A DNA stretch of 64,000 nt from Fictibacillus norfolkensis (GTDB taxonomy: Bacteria; Bacillota; Bacilli; Bacillales; Fictibacillaceae). The stretch lies in assembly GCF_014836645.1 (NCBI RefSeq), contig NZ_JACSQM010000007.1, positions 62,001 through 126,000 on the forward strand. Reading direction: 5' to 3'. Of the stretch, positions 41,893 through 49,078 are shown piece after piece (positions within the stretch are counted from its first letter, which is position 1; every line of letters starts with the position of its first letter). The notes below the pieces were generated by a model. It did not search any database and had not been told where the DNA came from. It saw nothing but the letters and a program-made list of their open reading frames with translations. Both the position numbers and the translations under genes were made by a program.

Positions 41893-43410
41893 ATGAAAAA
41901 CGTAATGATTGCAAAACATCCTGCAACAGGTGAAACCATCGACCAGTGGCTAGAAACGGGAGAAAATCACGTTCCTGAAATGTATGAAAAGGCTTCTGCA
42001 GCTTTTCAATATTGGTCCACACGTACATTAGAAACTCGATTAACGTTTATCAAAAAGATAAAGCAGCACCTATTAGATAACATGGATGAGATCGTAGATG
42101 AAATTTGTGCTGCGACTGGAAAAGTGAAGACAGAAGCTCTAACAGCAGATCTCATGCCTGTAATTGATATCATCGCGCATTTTGAAAAGCGCGCACCAAA
42201 AATTTTAAAGCGGAAAAAAGTGTCCACACCGATTCTTTTTATAGGTAAATCTTCATATGTAGATTATTTTCCTCTAGGAACCGTAGTAGTCATCTCACCA
42301 TGGAACTATCCTTTTCAGCTATCGATGACACCGGTAATATCGGCGTTGATCGCGGGGAATTCTGTTATTTTAAAACCATCTGAAGTCACCCCTACGATCG
42401 GTCTGTTGATTGAAAAAATTGCAAGGGAAGTGAATCTCCCGAAAAATGTTCTTCAAGTTGCGCATGGTGGAAAAGAGCTGGGACAAGCTTTGGTTTCTGG
42501 AACGCCAGATGGCATTTTCTTCACTGGATCTGTTGAGACAGGACGTAAGATAGGAGTTGAAGCAAGCAAGCGATTTATTCCTTATACCCTGGAGCTTGGT
42601 GGAAAAGATCCAATGATTGTATTTGAAGATGCTCACATGATAAGAGCAGTGAATGGTGCAGTTTGGGGGGCATTCACGAATGCAGGACAAGTTTGTATGT
42701 CGATTGAAAGGGTGTATGTGCAGCATGCCATTCATGGAGAATTCATCGACAGGCTTGTAGAAGAAACGAAGAAACTGAAATTAGGAGAAGATATAGGTTC
42801 CTTAACTTTTCCTCACCAAAAAGAGATTATCAGAAATCAAGTGGTGGATGCATTAGAGAAAGGAGCTCTTCTGCTTACTGGCAAAGAGCCAGATCAGTGG
42901 GGAGAAAGCATGTATTTGGAACCAATGATCTTAACGAATGTTACTGAAGATATGAAAATCGTTAAAGAAGAAACGTTTGGACCAGTACTTCCTGTGATAT
43001 CCTTCTCAACAGAGGAAGAAGCGATCGGAAAAGCGAACAGCACTGAGTTTGGCTTGAACGCAAGTGTGTGGACAAGGGATGCTAAAAAAGCGAATCGTGT
43101 GACATCAAAGCTTGTAACAGGTAGTGCGGTGATTAATGATGTACTCGTTTCAGTAGCAAATCCTCATCTTCCATTTGGCGGAGTAAAAAGCAGCGGTGTA
43201 GGCAGGTATCATGGAGACGAAGGCTTGTTCACTTTTACCCGTCAGATGTCGGTAATGAAGGATGCGGGAATCAAACAACGAGAAATAAATTGGTACCCGT
43301 ACGAAAATAAGTACTCAAAAATAAGAACATTGATCAGAGCCTATTTCTCAAACAGCAAACAAAGAGCGGAATTAATTCGTTCAGGGATTAAACAACTTAG
43401 GAAAAAATAG
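41893..43410 (+). CDS. aldehyde dehydrogenase (long-chain/class 3-like)
   Basis: 505 residues. The NAD-binding PWNYPFQLSMTPVISALIAGN, the FTGSVETG turn, general base Glu in LELGGKDP and catalytic Cys in NAGQVCMS are all present; KEETFGPVLP and LPFGGVKSSGVGRYHG close the fold. The C-terminal 45 residues are an extra basic, amphipathic tail (SKIRTLIRAYFSNSKQR) that could bind membrane, as in fatty-aldehyde dehydrogenases. AAGGAGG precedes the ATG. Divergent from an SDR gene. Exact aldehyde unknown. Confidence 0.88.
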   Translation: MKNVMIAKHPATGETIDQWLETGENHVPEMYEKASAAFQYWSTRTLETRLTFIKKIKQHLLDNMDEIVDEICAATGKVKTEALTADLMPVIDIIAHFEKRAPKILKRKKVSTPILFIGKSSYVDYFPLGTVVVISPWNYPFQLSMTPVISALIAGNSVILKPSEVTPTIGLLIEKIAREVNLPKNVLQVAHGGKELGQALVSGTPDGIFFTGSVETGRKIGVEASKRFIPYTLELGGKDPMIVFEDAHMIRAVNGAVWGAFTNAGQVCMSIERVYVQHAIHGEFIDRLVEETKKLKLGEDIGSLTFPHQKEIIRNQVVDALEKGALLLTGKEPDQWGESMYLEPMILTNVTEDMKIVKEETFGPVLPVISFSTEEEAIGKANSTEFGLNASVWTRDAKKANRVTSKLVTGSAVINDVLVSVANPHLPFGGVKSSGVGRYHGDEGLFTFTRQMSVMKDAGIKQREINWYPYENKYSKIRTLIRAYFSNSKQRAELIRSGIKQLRKK

Positions 43411-43443
43411 AACTGTTTTCGTTTTGCAGAGTTGTTTTTTGAA

Positions 43444-43715
43444 GTAGTTGATTTACGTTACAGTTGCTCGCTTTCCACGGGGCGAACGGTGAGCCTCCTG
43501 GCGCTTTGCGCCCTTAGGAGTCTCCACCAGTCTAGTTGCAGTGGCTAGCCCCTCGAGGTCAAAAGTTGAACGGTCAATAAGGCAAAGTGCGCCTTCATAG
43601 CCCATTCATCTTTTGCTGGTCGGGGCTGAACGAGCCACTTCCACTTTTCAGGCTGACCGCTCGTCCCGCAGGAGTCTCGCAACTTCCACTTCAATCAACT
43701 TGTCAATGAAGTCAT
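43444..43715. repeat. GC-rich palindromic intergenic repeat, copy B (with nested element)
   Basis: Same family as copy A: TTGATT (43449-43454) pairs with AATCAA near 43693, and CTCGCTTTCCACGGGGCG, GTGAGCCTCC, AGGAGTCTCCACC and CGTCCCGCAGGAGTCTCGC occur in order. It is about 120 bases longer than copy A because a different repeat is inserted at 43529-43651. Confidence 0.8.
43529..43651. repeat. second palindromic repeat nested inside copy B
   Basis: Begins AGTCTAGTTGCAGTGGCTAG and ends AGCCACTTCCACTTTTC; GTGGCT pairs with AGCCAC and TAGCCCC with GGGGCT, so the whole folds as a long hairpin. It resembles the dispersed CTAGCCCCTCG...CGGGGCTG repeats of other Bacillaceae. It interrupts the otherwise continuous copy B. 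Confidence 0.7.
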
Positions 43716-43742
43716 AACAAAAAGAAAAGTTAGCCAAAATAA

Positions 43743-43779
43743 AAAGCGATTCAGCCAACCATGGCTGAATCGTTTTTTT
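43743..43779. terminator. bidirectional terminator
   Basis: CGATTCAGCCA (43747-43757) pairs perfectly with TGGCTGAATCG (43762-43772), with A and T runs on both sides. It serves the aldehyde dehydrogenase gene beyond repeat copy B, or the arsR-type gene from the other side. Confidence 0.85.
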
Positions 43780-43856
43780 CAGAAGTCTTTTTTAATAGAA
43801 ATTCACAGTTAAGTTCTTAAAAATTTGTTGCTATTAGTTTTCAAAAAGGCATCTTT

Positions 43857-43995
43857 GAAAGGTTGATTGTAGTGTGAGGTGGGAGACTCCTGGGGGATCA
43901 GTGTGACAGGTGAGACATCTTATGGCGCAAAGCGGCAAGGTGGCTCACCGCACACCCCCCGGAAAGCGAGCAACCTGGAACGGAAAACAACTATT
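43857..43995. repeat. GC-rich palindromic intergenic repeat, copy C (inverted)
   Basis: Reverse complement of the copy A/B pattern: GTTGATTG end first, GGAGACTCCTGGGGGA, GTGGCTCACCG, CCCCCGGAAAGCGAGCAACC and GGAACGGAAAACAAC last. No nested element. It lies head-to-head with copy B around the terminator at 43743-43779, leaving no gene in 43411-44029. Confidence 0.75.
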
Positions 43996-44029
43996 TACAA
44001 GAGCAACATTGCATGCGAATACTAAAAAA

Positions 44030-44338
44030 TCACAGAATACATTCCTCTTCAATAATGTGAATGAGCTGTTTAAGCTGAACTACGGTTTGGTCAAGCGTTA
44101 AGAAATAAAAAATCTCTTTCCCTTTTTTCTCAGTACCCACAATACCAGCTTCTCGTAAAATTTTTAAGTGATGGGAGACTGTTGGCCGTGACATTGGAGA
44201 TTGACTGGCAATATCCGTTACATTCATTTTATCTGTCTCCGCTAAAAGCAGAACGAGGTCTTGTCTGACTGGATCACCTAATGCTTGAAACAGAGGTATG
44301 GTTTTTCTGAACATCTCTACTGCATATTCATTTGACAT
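44030..44338 (-). CDS. ArsR-family winged-helix repressor
   Basis: 102 residues with the ArsR fold: LFQALGDPVRQDLVLLLAE, TDIASQSPMSRPTVSHHLKILREAGIV (recognition helix) and the wing GTEKKGKEIFYFLT. It lacks the CVC metal motif of ArsR proper; a single Cys is next to the end (EEECIL). The ligand could thus be non-metal. It stands alone, with no obvious target operon nearby on either side, and lies next to repeat copy C. Confidence 0.88.
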   Translation of the reverse strand: MSNEYAVEMFRKTIPLFQALGDPVRQDLVLLLAETDKMNVTDIASQSPMSRPTVSHHLKILREAGIVGTEKKGKEIFYFLTLDQTVVQLKQLIHIIEEECIL

Positions 44339-44526
44339 TTTCTTTCACCAACTTTTTCATAATCATCACATGATTTTTTTCTTACTATAATTCAGTATAA
44401 ACCAACTAGACAACTTTTTTGAATACATCATCCGATTTGTAGTGGGAAGAACGCTATATATTGCCAGTGTTAGGAGCGAATAGAGAAACTGGTGAGATAC
44501 ACAATAAGGACAAGGGGGTGAAACAC

Positions 44527-44721
44527 ATGGCAAGAAGAAACAAATTGGTTGTCCCAGGAGCACAGCAAGCAATTGATCAAATGAAATATGAGATCGCATC
44601 TGAGTTCGGTGTTACACTTGGCCCAGATACAACTGCTCGTGCGAATGGCTCGGTTGGTGGGGAAATGACAAAACGTTTAGTCGCAATGGGTCAGCAACAG
44701 TTAAGTGGCGGTAATCGCTAA
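44527..44721 (+). CDS. alpha/beta-type small acid-soluble spore protein (SASP)
   Basis: 64 residues: a spore DNA-coating protein made in the forespore under sigma-G and cut by the GPR protease at germination. The GPR site is in [10 protein letters not shown], and the second conserved block is [15 protein letters not shown]. The N-terminus [16 protein letters not shown] is usual. GGGGGTG is six bases before the ATG at 44527; a longer frame upstream has no coding character. I could not find a confident sigma-G promoter in the 190 bases before it. Confidence 0.95.
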   Translation: MARRNKLVVPGAQQAIDQMKYEIASEFGVTLGPDTTARANGSVGGEMTKRLVAMGQQQLSGGNR

Positions 44722-44744
44722 CTTAGCTCGTAACTGATACAAAA

Positions 44745-44772
44745 CGGGGGTGGAGGAATCCACTCCCTTTTT
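44745..44772 (+). terminator. terminator after the SASP gene
   Basis: GGGGTGGA pairs with TCCACTCCC around a GGAA loop, followed by five T residues. Confidence 0.85.
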
Positions 44773-44790
44773 AAATCATAGGAGTTGATA

Positions 44791-45042
44791 ATGATGGCGA
44801 TGTGTCCGATCTGTAATAACTTTCAAACGATAAACGTTCGCTGTCCAGAATGCGGAAGAGCGGTTCAAGATCAAGGAAGAGTAAGTGATTTTTTCGATGA
44901 TTACAGTCCCTACATGGAAGTGGATGAACTGAAGCTAGAGGATGGCTATCCGAGTAATTTTGCAGAAAGCCAATGCCCACATGTATTTTATTGTGATGCT
45001 TGTCATCAAGAAGTGCTTTTTTTTATAGGTGAGTGGGAATAG
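44791..45042 (+). CDS. small zinc-ribbon-like protein, 83 residues
   Basis: MMAMCPICNNFQTINVRCPECGRAV holds two CxxC pairs in the first 22 residues, and the end has QCPHVFYCDACHQE, a third CxxC preceded by Cys and His. Two zinc sites are therefore likely. The middle is acidic and aromatic (DFFDDYSPYMEVDELKLEDGYP). AGGAG is six bases before the ATG at 44791; the ATGs at 44794 and 44800 are alternatives. It lies 70 bases after the SASP gene, so spore expression is possible but not shown. Family unknown to me. Confidence 0.75.
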   Translation: MMAMCPICNNFQTINVRCPECGRAVQDQGRVSDFFDDYSPYMEVDELKLEDGYPSNFAESQCPHVFYCDACHQEVLFFIGEWE

Positions 45043-45075
45043 AAAAAACCTTCATATCTAAAAGAGACATGAAGG
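45043..45075 (-). terminator. terminator of the amino-acid ABC importer operon
   Basis: CCTTCAT (45049-45055) pairs with ATGAAGG (45069-45075); the A run at 45043-45048 is the T tail on the minus strand. No ATPase gene precedes it. Confidence 0.8.
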
Positions 45076-45077
45076 GA

Positions 45078-45731
45078 TTATTGGCTGATTCTGATTCTTC
45101 TTTCAAGCAGTACTCGAAGACCGTCCAATAGAGAAGTTAAAATCCAATAAAGGACTGCAGCTTCTAATAGAACAGGTAATACGATCAGTTGTGATGCGCT
45201 GATCTGATCTGCCATCAAAGTAAGCTCTGGTACTGTAATTACTGATGCTAGTGAAGAAGCTTTAACGATATCGATCAATGAATTCCAAACGGATGGAATC
45301 GAAATTCTCCATGCTTGCGGGAGAATTACTTCTTTATACGTAAGATATCTGTTCATCCCAAGTGAAAAAGCGGCTTCCCATTGTCCTTTTTCGATCGACT
45401 GAATAGCTCCCCGATAGGATTCGGCAATGTAGGCACTAAAATGAAGTATGAGTCCAGCGAGCGCAGCCTGCCATCCTTCTGGTACATAAATAAACGTGAA
45501 ACCGTTATAGAGAATCAATAATTGAATTAATAATGGCGTCCCTCTAAAGAAAGAAATATACCCCTTGGCGATCCCTGACAAGAATTTATTCGATGACATC
45601 CTGCATAAAGCAACAACCAACCCGAAAATAAGCGCTCCGAAAATCGATACAAGGCTTATAACGATAGTAAAAACAGCTCCCTCCAATAAATAGGGGAGGG
45701 AGTTGATCAGAATTTCTGATAAATTATTCAC
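45078..45731 (-). CDS. polar amino-acid ABC transporter permease
   Basis: 217 residues, HisM/GlnP type with about five helices. The ATPase-contacting EAA loop is AESYRGAIQSIEKGQWEAAFSLG, typical of amino-acid permeases. It imports the ligand captured by the upstream binding protein, with which it overlaps by eight bases. A terminator follows directly, so the operon has no ATP-binding subunit; a GlnQ/TcyN-type ATPase must come from elsewhere. The closest known pattern is the cystine/glutamine importers, but the ligand is not fixed by sequence. Confidence 0.9.
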   Translation of the reverse strand: MNNLSEILINSLPYLLEGAVFTIVISLVSIFGALIFGLVVALCRMSSNKFLSGIAKGYISFFRGTPLLIQLLILYNGFTFIYVPEGWQAALAGLILHFSAYIAESYRGAIQSIEKGQWEAAFSLGMNRYLTYKEVILPQAWRISIPSVWNSLIDIVKASSLASVITVPELTLMADQISASQLIVLPVLLEAAVLYWILTSLLDGLRVLLERRIRISQ

Positions 45732-46503
45732 TTACATTTTCTCCAAAATATTTTTCGGAGAGCTTTTTCAGTGTACCGTCATTCTTCATTTCTTCAAGCG
45801 CTTTGTTTACGTCTTTGATTAAATCTTTGTCATCTTTTCGGAATGCGAATGCCATTTCGTTTTCGTTAAAAGTCTCACCAACAGCTTTAACGTTATAATC
45901 TGTTTTCTTTAATTCTGTCAGGATAAAAAGCTGATCATTCATCGCTGCATCTACGCGATTAACATCAAGATCTGTTAATACTTGAGCAGCACCTTTATAG
46001 AACTTTGTTTTTGCGCCAGCTTTTTCAGCTTCAGCAGCGTAATTACTTCCTTGTGTCGTACCTACGACTTTGCCTTTTAGATCTTCAATCCCTTTAATAT
46101 CTTTGTTGTCTTTGTTGACGATAACTTGTCCGCCAGAAACGGTATAAGGAGTAGAGAAATCATATTTAGCTTTTCTTTCATCTGTAATCGTTACTTGATT
46201 CGCTACAAGATCAAATCGTTTGGAGTCTAGAGAAGTAAACATGTTCTTCCATTCTGTTGCAACAAATTTCGGCTCCATCTCAAGGCGTTTAGCTACTTCC
46301 TTAGCTACTTCTACATCATAGCCTGTGATTTCATTTGTCTTTTTATCACGGTATGAGAAAGGTGGATATGTAGCTTCAGTACCAATTGTAAGTACTTTTT
46401 TATCAGTGTTAGAACCTGATTTTGACTCGTCAGAATTTCCGCATGCTGACAACAGAATGACAGAAAGAGCGAGAGCTGACAGGAATTTAAGTGTGTTTTT
46501 CAA
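45724..46503 (-). CDS. amino-acid ABC transporter substrate-binding lipoprotein
   Basis: 259 residues. Signal peptide with lipobox LLSAC (Cys21), a short Ser/Asp-rich linker, then a type II periplasmic-binding fold with IGTEATYPPFSYRD, GYDVEVAKEVAKRLEM and LVANQVTITDERKAKYDFSTPY, all typical of polar amino-acid/cystine binders (SBP_bac_3). It delivers ligand to the adjacent permease. A good sigma-A promoter with a palindromic operator candidate lies about 50 bases upstream. Confidence 0.92.
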   Translation of the reverse strand: MKNTLKFLSALALSVILLSACGNSDESKSGSNTDKKVLTIGTEATYPPFSYRDKKTNEITGYDVEVAKEVAKRLEMEPKFVATEWKNMFTSLDSKRFDLVANQVTITDERKAKYDFSTPYTVSGGQVIVNKDNKDIKGIEDLKGKVVGTTQGSNYAAEAEKAGAKTKFYKGAAQVLTDLDVNRVDAAMNDQLFILTELKKTDYNVKAVGETFNENEMAFAFRKDDKDLIKDVNKALEEMKNDGTLKKLSEKYFGENVSE

Positions 46504-46550
46504 ATGAAGTCCTCCTCGTCAGGATAATCCCGACAATTTTTATAGAATTT

Positions 46551-46579
46551 ATTGTATAAACGAATGACGAATTCGTCAA
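46551..46579 (-). promoter_or_regulatory. sigma-A promoter with palindromic operator for the ABC importer
   Basis: On the minus strand TTGACG (46579-46574), 17 bases, TACAAT (46556-46551). The perfect palindrome TGACGAATTCGTCA (46565-46578) covers the -35 region, where a repressor would block RNA polymerase. Confidence 0.75.
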
Positions 46580-46641
46580 TCATTTAACATTTTCCCCGAT
46601 AAAGAAAAAAATAACAGCGGATTTTTTTGTGGGTACACAGT

Positions 46642-46750
46642 ATCACATAAAAAGGAGGCATGATCACATAATTTTAGAGTCTTATCATATAAAAATTAAG
46701 AGTTATCATATAAAAATATTAATGTATCACATAATAATACAAATTTTGGT
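46642..46750. repeat. phased tandem array 5 (ATCA(C/T)ATAA core, exact 21-base period)
   Basis: ATCACATAA or ATCATATAA starts at 46642, 46663, 46684, 46705 and 46726, exactly 21 bases apart. The second half of each unit varies. It lies between the msmX terminator and the importer promoter. I do not find the GTTTGTCGAA decamer at either border, unlike arrays 1-4. It fills most of the gene-free gap 46504-46819. Confidence 0.85.
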
Positions 46751-46775
46751 ACTTAATGGTCGTATAATGGACAAC

Positions 46776-46807
46776 AAAAAGCTCTGCTTAATCAAGCAGA
46801 GCTTTTG
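46776..46807 (-). terminator. terminator after msmX
   Basis: AAAAAGCTCTGCT pairs with AGCAGAGCTTTT around TAATCA; the A run is the T tail on the minus strand. Confidence 0.9.
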
Positions 46808-46819
46808 TAAACATATGAA

Positions 46820-47917
46820 TTAACGAATACGCAGTTCCGTTTCTTTATCAAAGAAATGTGCTTTGTTCATGTCAAACGCTAAGGAGATGTCCTGACCGTT
46901 GCGAATGTCTGTACGAGAATCTACGCGTGCGATAAAATCTTGTCCGCTAACTGTAGAGTATAAGAACGTTTCAGCACCCATCAGTTCAGCAACGTCGATC
47001 TTCGCTTCAATCTTCGTGTTTGAAGAAGACTCTAAGAATACAGGCTCGTCATGAATATCTTCAGGACGGATACCTAGAACAACATCTTTGTTGTTGTAGC
47101 CTTTTTCTTGAAGAATCTTCATCTTTCCACCAGGAACGGCAATCTTCGTGTCACCGACTTTGAAGAATCCGTCTTCAAGCGTACCGTTCAAGAAGTTCAT
47201 TGCTGGGCTTCCGATAAACCCACCAACGAAGATGTTCTCAGGCGTATCGTATACTTCTTTCGGAGAACCAACTTGCTGGATGCGTCCGTCTTTCATAACA
47301 ACGATACGAGTTGCCATCGTCATCGCTTCTGTTTGGTCATGCGTTACGTAGATTGTAGTCGTTTGCAGACGTTGGTGAAGCTTTGTGATCTCAGCACGCA
47401 TCTGAACACGAAGTTTTGCATCAAGGTTGGATAAAGGCTCATCCATCAAGAATACTTTTGCATCACGAACGATCGCACGTCCTAGTGCAACACGCTGACG
47501 CTGACCACCTGAAAGTGCTTTTGGTTTACGATCCAAGTATTGCTCAAGCCCAAGAATACGTGCTGCTTCTTTAACACGCTTTTCAATTTCTTCTTTGCTG
47601 AACTTTCTTAGTTTAAGACCGAATGCCATGTTGTCATAAACGTTCATGTGAGGATACAGGGCATAGTTTTGGAAAACCATCGCGATGTCACGATCTTTTG
47701 GAGCTACATCGTTTACAACGCGCTCATCGATGATTAGATCACCTTCAGAAATTTCTTCTAGACCAGCGATCATACGAAGAGTTGTTGATTTACCACACCC
47801 GGACGGACCTACGAATACGATGAATTCCTTATCAGAGATATCAAGGTTGAAGTCATGTACCGCTGTTACTTTGTTATCATATCGTTTAACGATGTTATTT
47901 AACTTAATTTCTGCCAT
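46820..47917 (-). CDS. msmX: multi-sugar ABC transporter ATPase MsmX/UgpC
   Basis: 365 residues, the shared ATPase that energises several carbohydrate importers in Bacillus. Walker A GPSGCGKST, Q-loop FQNYALYPHMNVYDN, signature LSGGQRQRVALGRA and Walker B VFLMDEPLSNLDAKLR; the C-terminal regulatory (TOBE/OB) domain starts about 235. Adjacent to a yxkF-type regulator, as in B. subtilis. Two cre-like sequences lie directly upstream, so catabolite control is possible. Confidence 0.94.
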   Translation of the reverse strand: MAEIKLNNIVKRYDNKVTAVHDFNLDISDKEFIVFVGPSGCGKSTTLRMIAGLEEISEGDLIIDERVVNDVAPKDRDIAMVFQNYALYPHMNVYDNMAFGLKLRKFSKEEIEKRVKEAARILGLEQYLDRKPKALSGGQRQRVALGRAIVRDAKVFLMDEPLSNLDAKLRVQMRAEITKLHQRLQTTTIYVTHDQTEAMTMATRIVVMKDGRIQQVGSPKEVYDTPENIFVGGFIGSPAMNFLNGTLEDGFFKVGDTKIAVPGGKMKILQEKGYNNKDVVLGIRPEDIHDEPVFLESSSNTKIEAKIDVAELMGAETFLYSTVSGQDFIARVDSRTDIRNGQDISLAFDMNKAHFFDKETELRIR

Positions 47918-47936
47918 TTTAATAATCCCCTTCCGA

Positions 47937-47974
47937 TGTAAACGTTTTCTTAATGTTTTAAGTTTACGCTTTCA
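47937..47974 (-). promoter_or_regulatory. two cre-like sequences upstream of msmX
   Basis: TGTAAACGTTTTCT (47937-47950) differs from the CcpA site consensus by one base, and AGTTTACGCTTTCA (47961-47974) is a weaker match. Regulation by CcpA is inferred. Confidence 0.45.
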
Positions 47975-48006
47975 TATCCTATATCGTAAATGGACGACAT
48001 GCCTAA

Positions 48007-48043
48007 AATAAAAAAGCCTCTTTATGCAATGTGCACAAAGAGG
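48007..48043 (-). terminator. terminator after yxkF
   Basis: CCTCTTT (48017-48023) pairs with AAAGAGG (48037-48043); the A run at 48008-48015 is the T tail on the minus strand. Confidence 0.8.
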
Positions 48044-48053
48044 ATGGTTGAAG

Positions 48054-48947
48054 TTAACGAGGAAGTTTTTGTTCAATAAGAAGAATGGCCAAGTACACGG
48101 TGAGTGCATTCTTCAATTGCTTAACATCAATGCCGGTTTTATCATAAAACTTTTCCACACGATATTGAAGGCTGTTTCGGTGAATATATAATTGCTTCGC
48201 TGCTAACGAAACGTTAAGGTTGCATTCAACAAATACTTTGATGCTTTTTAGCGTTTCCTCGTCTTCTTCTCGCCATTCTTCTACTAGTGATGTTAATGTT
48301 TGATCGGCCATTGGACTGGCGGACTGAAGAAGGATATAAGGAACGATATCAGCTACTGTATAAACAGATTTAGGCATAAGTCGATTTCGAACCTCTAAAA
48401 ATTGTTGCTGTTCTCTTGTATACGTTTCTTTTGCGCGACGAAGCTGATTGTTATAGCACCCGATATAGATAGAAATATCTAAATAAAAATCTGTAGAGAG
48501 CATGTCTTTTAACGATTCATAAGGTGTCTCGCTAAATTCCTGTTTTGATGTTTCAATAATCACGCCACTCTTAAGATCTTTGTTAAGAAGGAGAACTGCA
48601 TCCTCAGGAAAAAGTCCATTTACTGCTTCTGAAAATGAAGCATGATCCGTGATCGGCTGCTTGCTAAAAAAGTGTACAAATCGATAGAAGCCTTCTTCTG
48701 TTGTAGCTTTTTCGTCAAAAAGAAGTGCTCTCCATTTTAACTGCTGTGCTGAAAAAACATTTGATGAATTATCATTTTCATATGTGTTAAACATGGATCG
48801 AAGTAATGTTAGTTCTGATTCTGAAATAGCAGGTTTTGAGATACCGAACGGTTCGCTGTCATCTGAAAGGAACCAGTAATAGCCAGACTGCTGTGAGAGG
48901 TCTGTTGTCATAGAATTCTTATAGTGCTTCTTTAGCTTATCGAGCAT
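48054..48947 (-). CDS. yxkF: PucR/CdaR-type helix-turn-helix regulator (YxkF-like)
   Basis: 297 residues, the same size as B. subtilis YxkF, which also neighbours msmX. The N-terminal 200 residues are of unknown fold; the C-terminus is a PucR-type HTH (VFVECNLNVSLAAKQLYIHRNSLQYRVEKF, residues about 240-275) used for DNA binding. Gene neighbourhood points to control of sugar uptake, but no target is proven. The ATG has AAAGGA 11 bases upstream, rather far. Confidence 0.85.
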   Translation of the reverse strand: MLDKLKKHYKNSMTTDLSQQSGYYWFLSDDSEPFGISKPAISESELTLLRSMFNTYENDNSSNVFSAQQLKWRALLFDEKATTEEGFYRFVHFFSKQPITDHASFSEAVNGLFPEDAVLLLNKDLKSGVIIETSKQEFSETPYESLKDMLSTDFYLDISIYIGCYNNQLRRAKETYTREQQQFLEVRNRLMPKSVYTVADIVPYILLQSASPMADQTLTSLVEEWREEDEETLKSIKVFVECNLNVSLAAKQLYIHRNSLQYRVEKFYDKTGIDVKQLKNALTVYLAILLIEQKLPR

Positions 48948-49042
48948 CCTTTTTCATATCCTTTCAAGAAAAAGCTTGCTATTATTATAGCAATGTTAAG
49001 TGGTTAACTAAACTAACAGATTCCCAAGAAGGAGGAGACACC

Positions 49043-49060
49043 ATGAAAACGTGTCCTTGA
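49043..49060 (+). other. five-codon mini-ORF with in-frame TGA before the deacetylase
   Basis: AAGGAGGAG is five bases before an ATG reading MKTCP and then TGA at 49058-49060. The same frame then continues open through 49720 as the polysaccharide deacetylase. The strong ribosome site thus belongs to an ATG cut off after five codons. Confidence 0.7.
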
Positions 49061-49078
49061 GTAACTTCTGCAACGGTC

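Noticed and set aside
43910..44101. 63-codon plus-strand frame
   Set aside because: It is made of inverted repeat copy C and the antisense of the ArsR-type gene.
45078..47917. MsmX as the ATPase of the neighbouring amino-acid importer
   Set aside because: MsmX is a carbohydrate-type ATPase with a TOBE domain, has its own terminator and lies beyond a separate promoter and repeat array.
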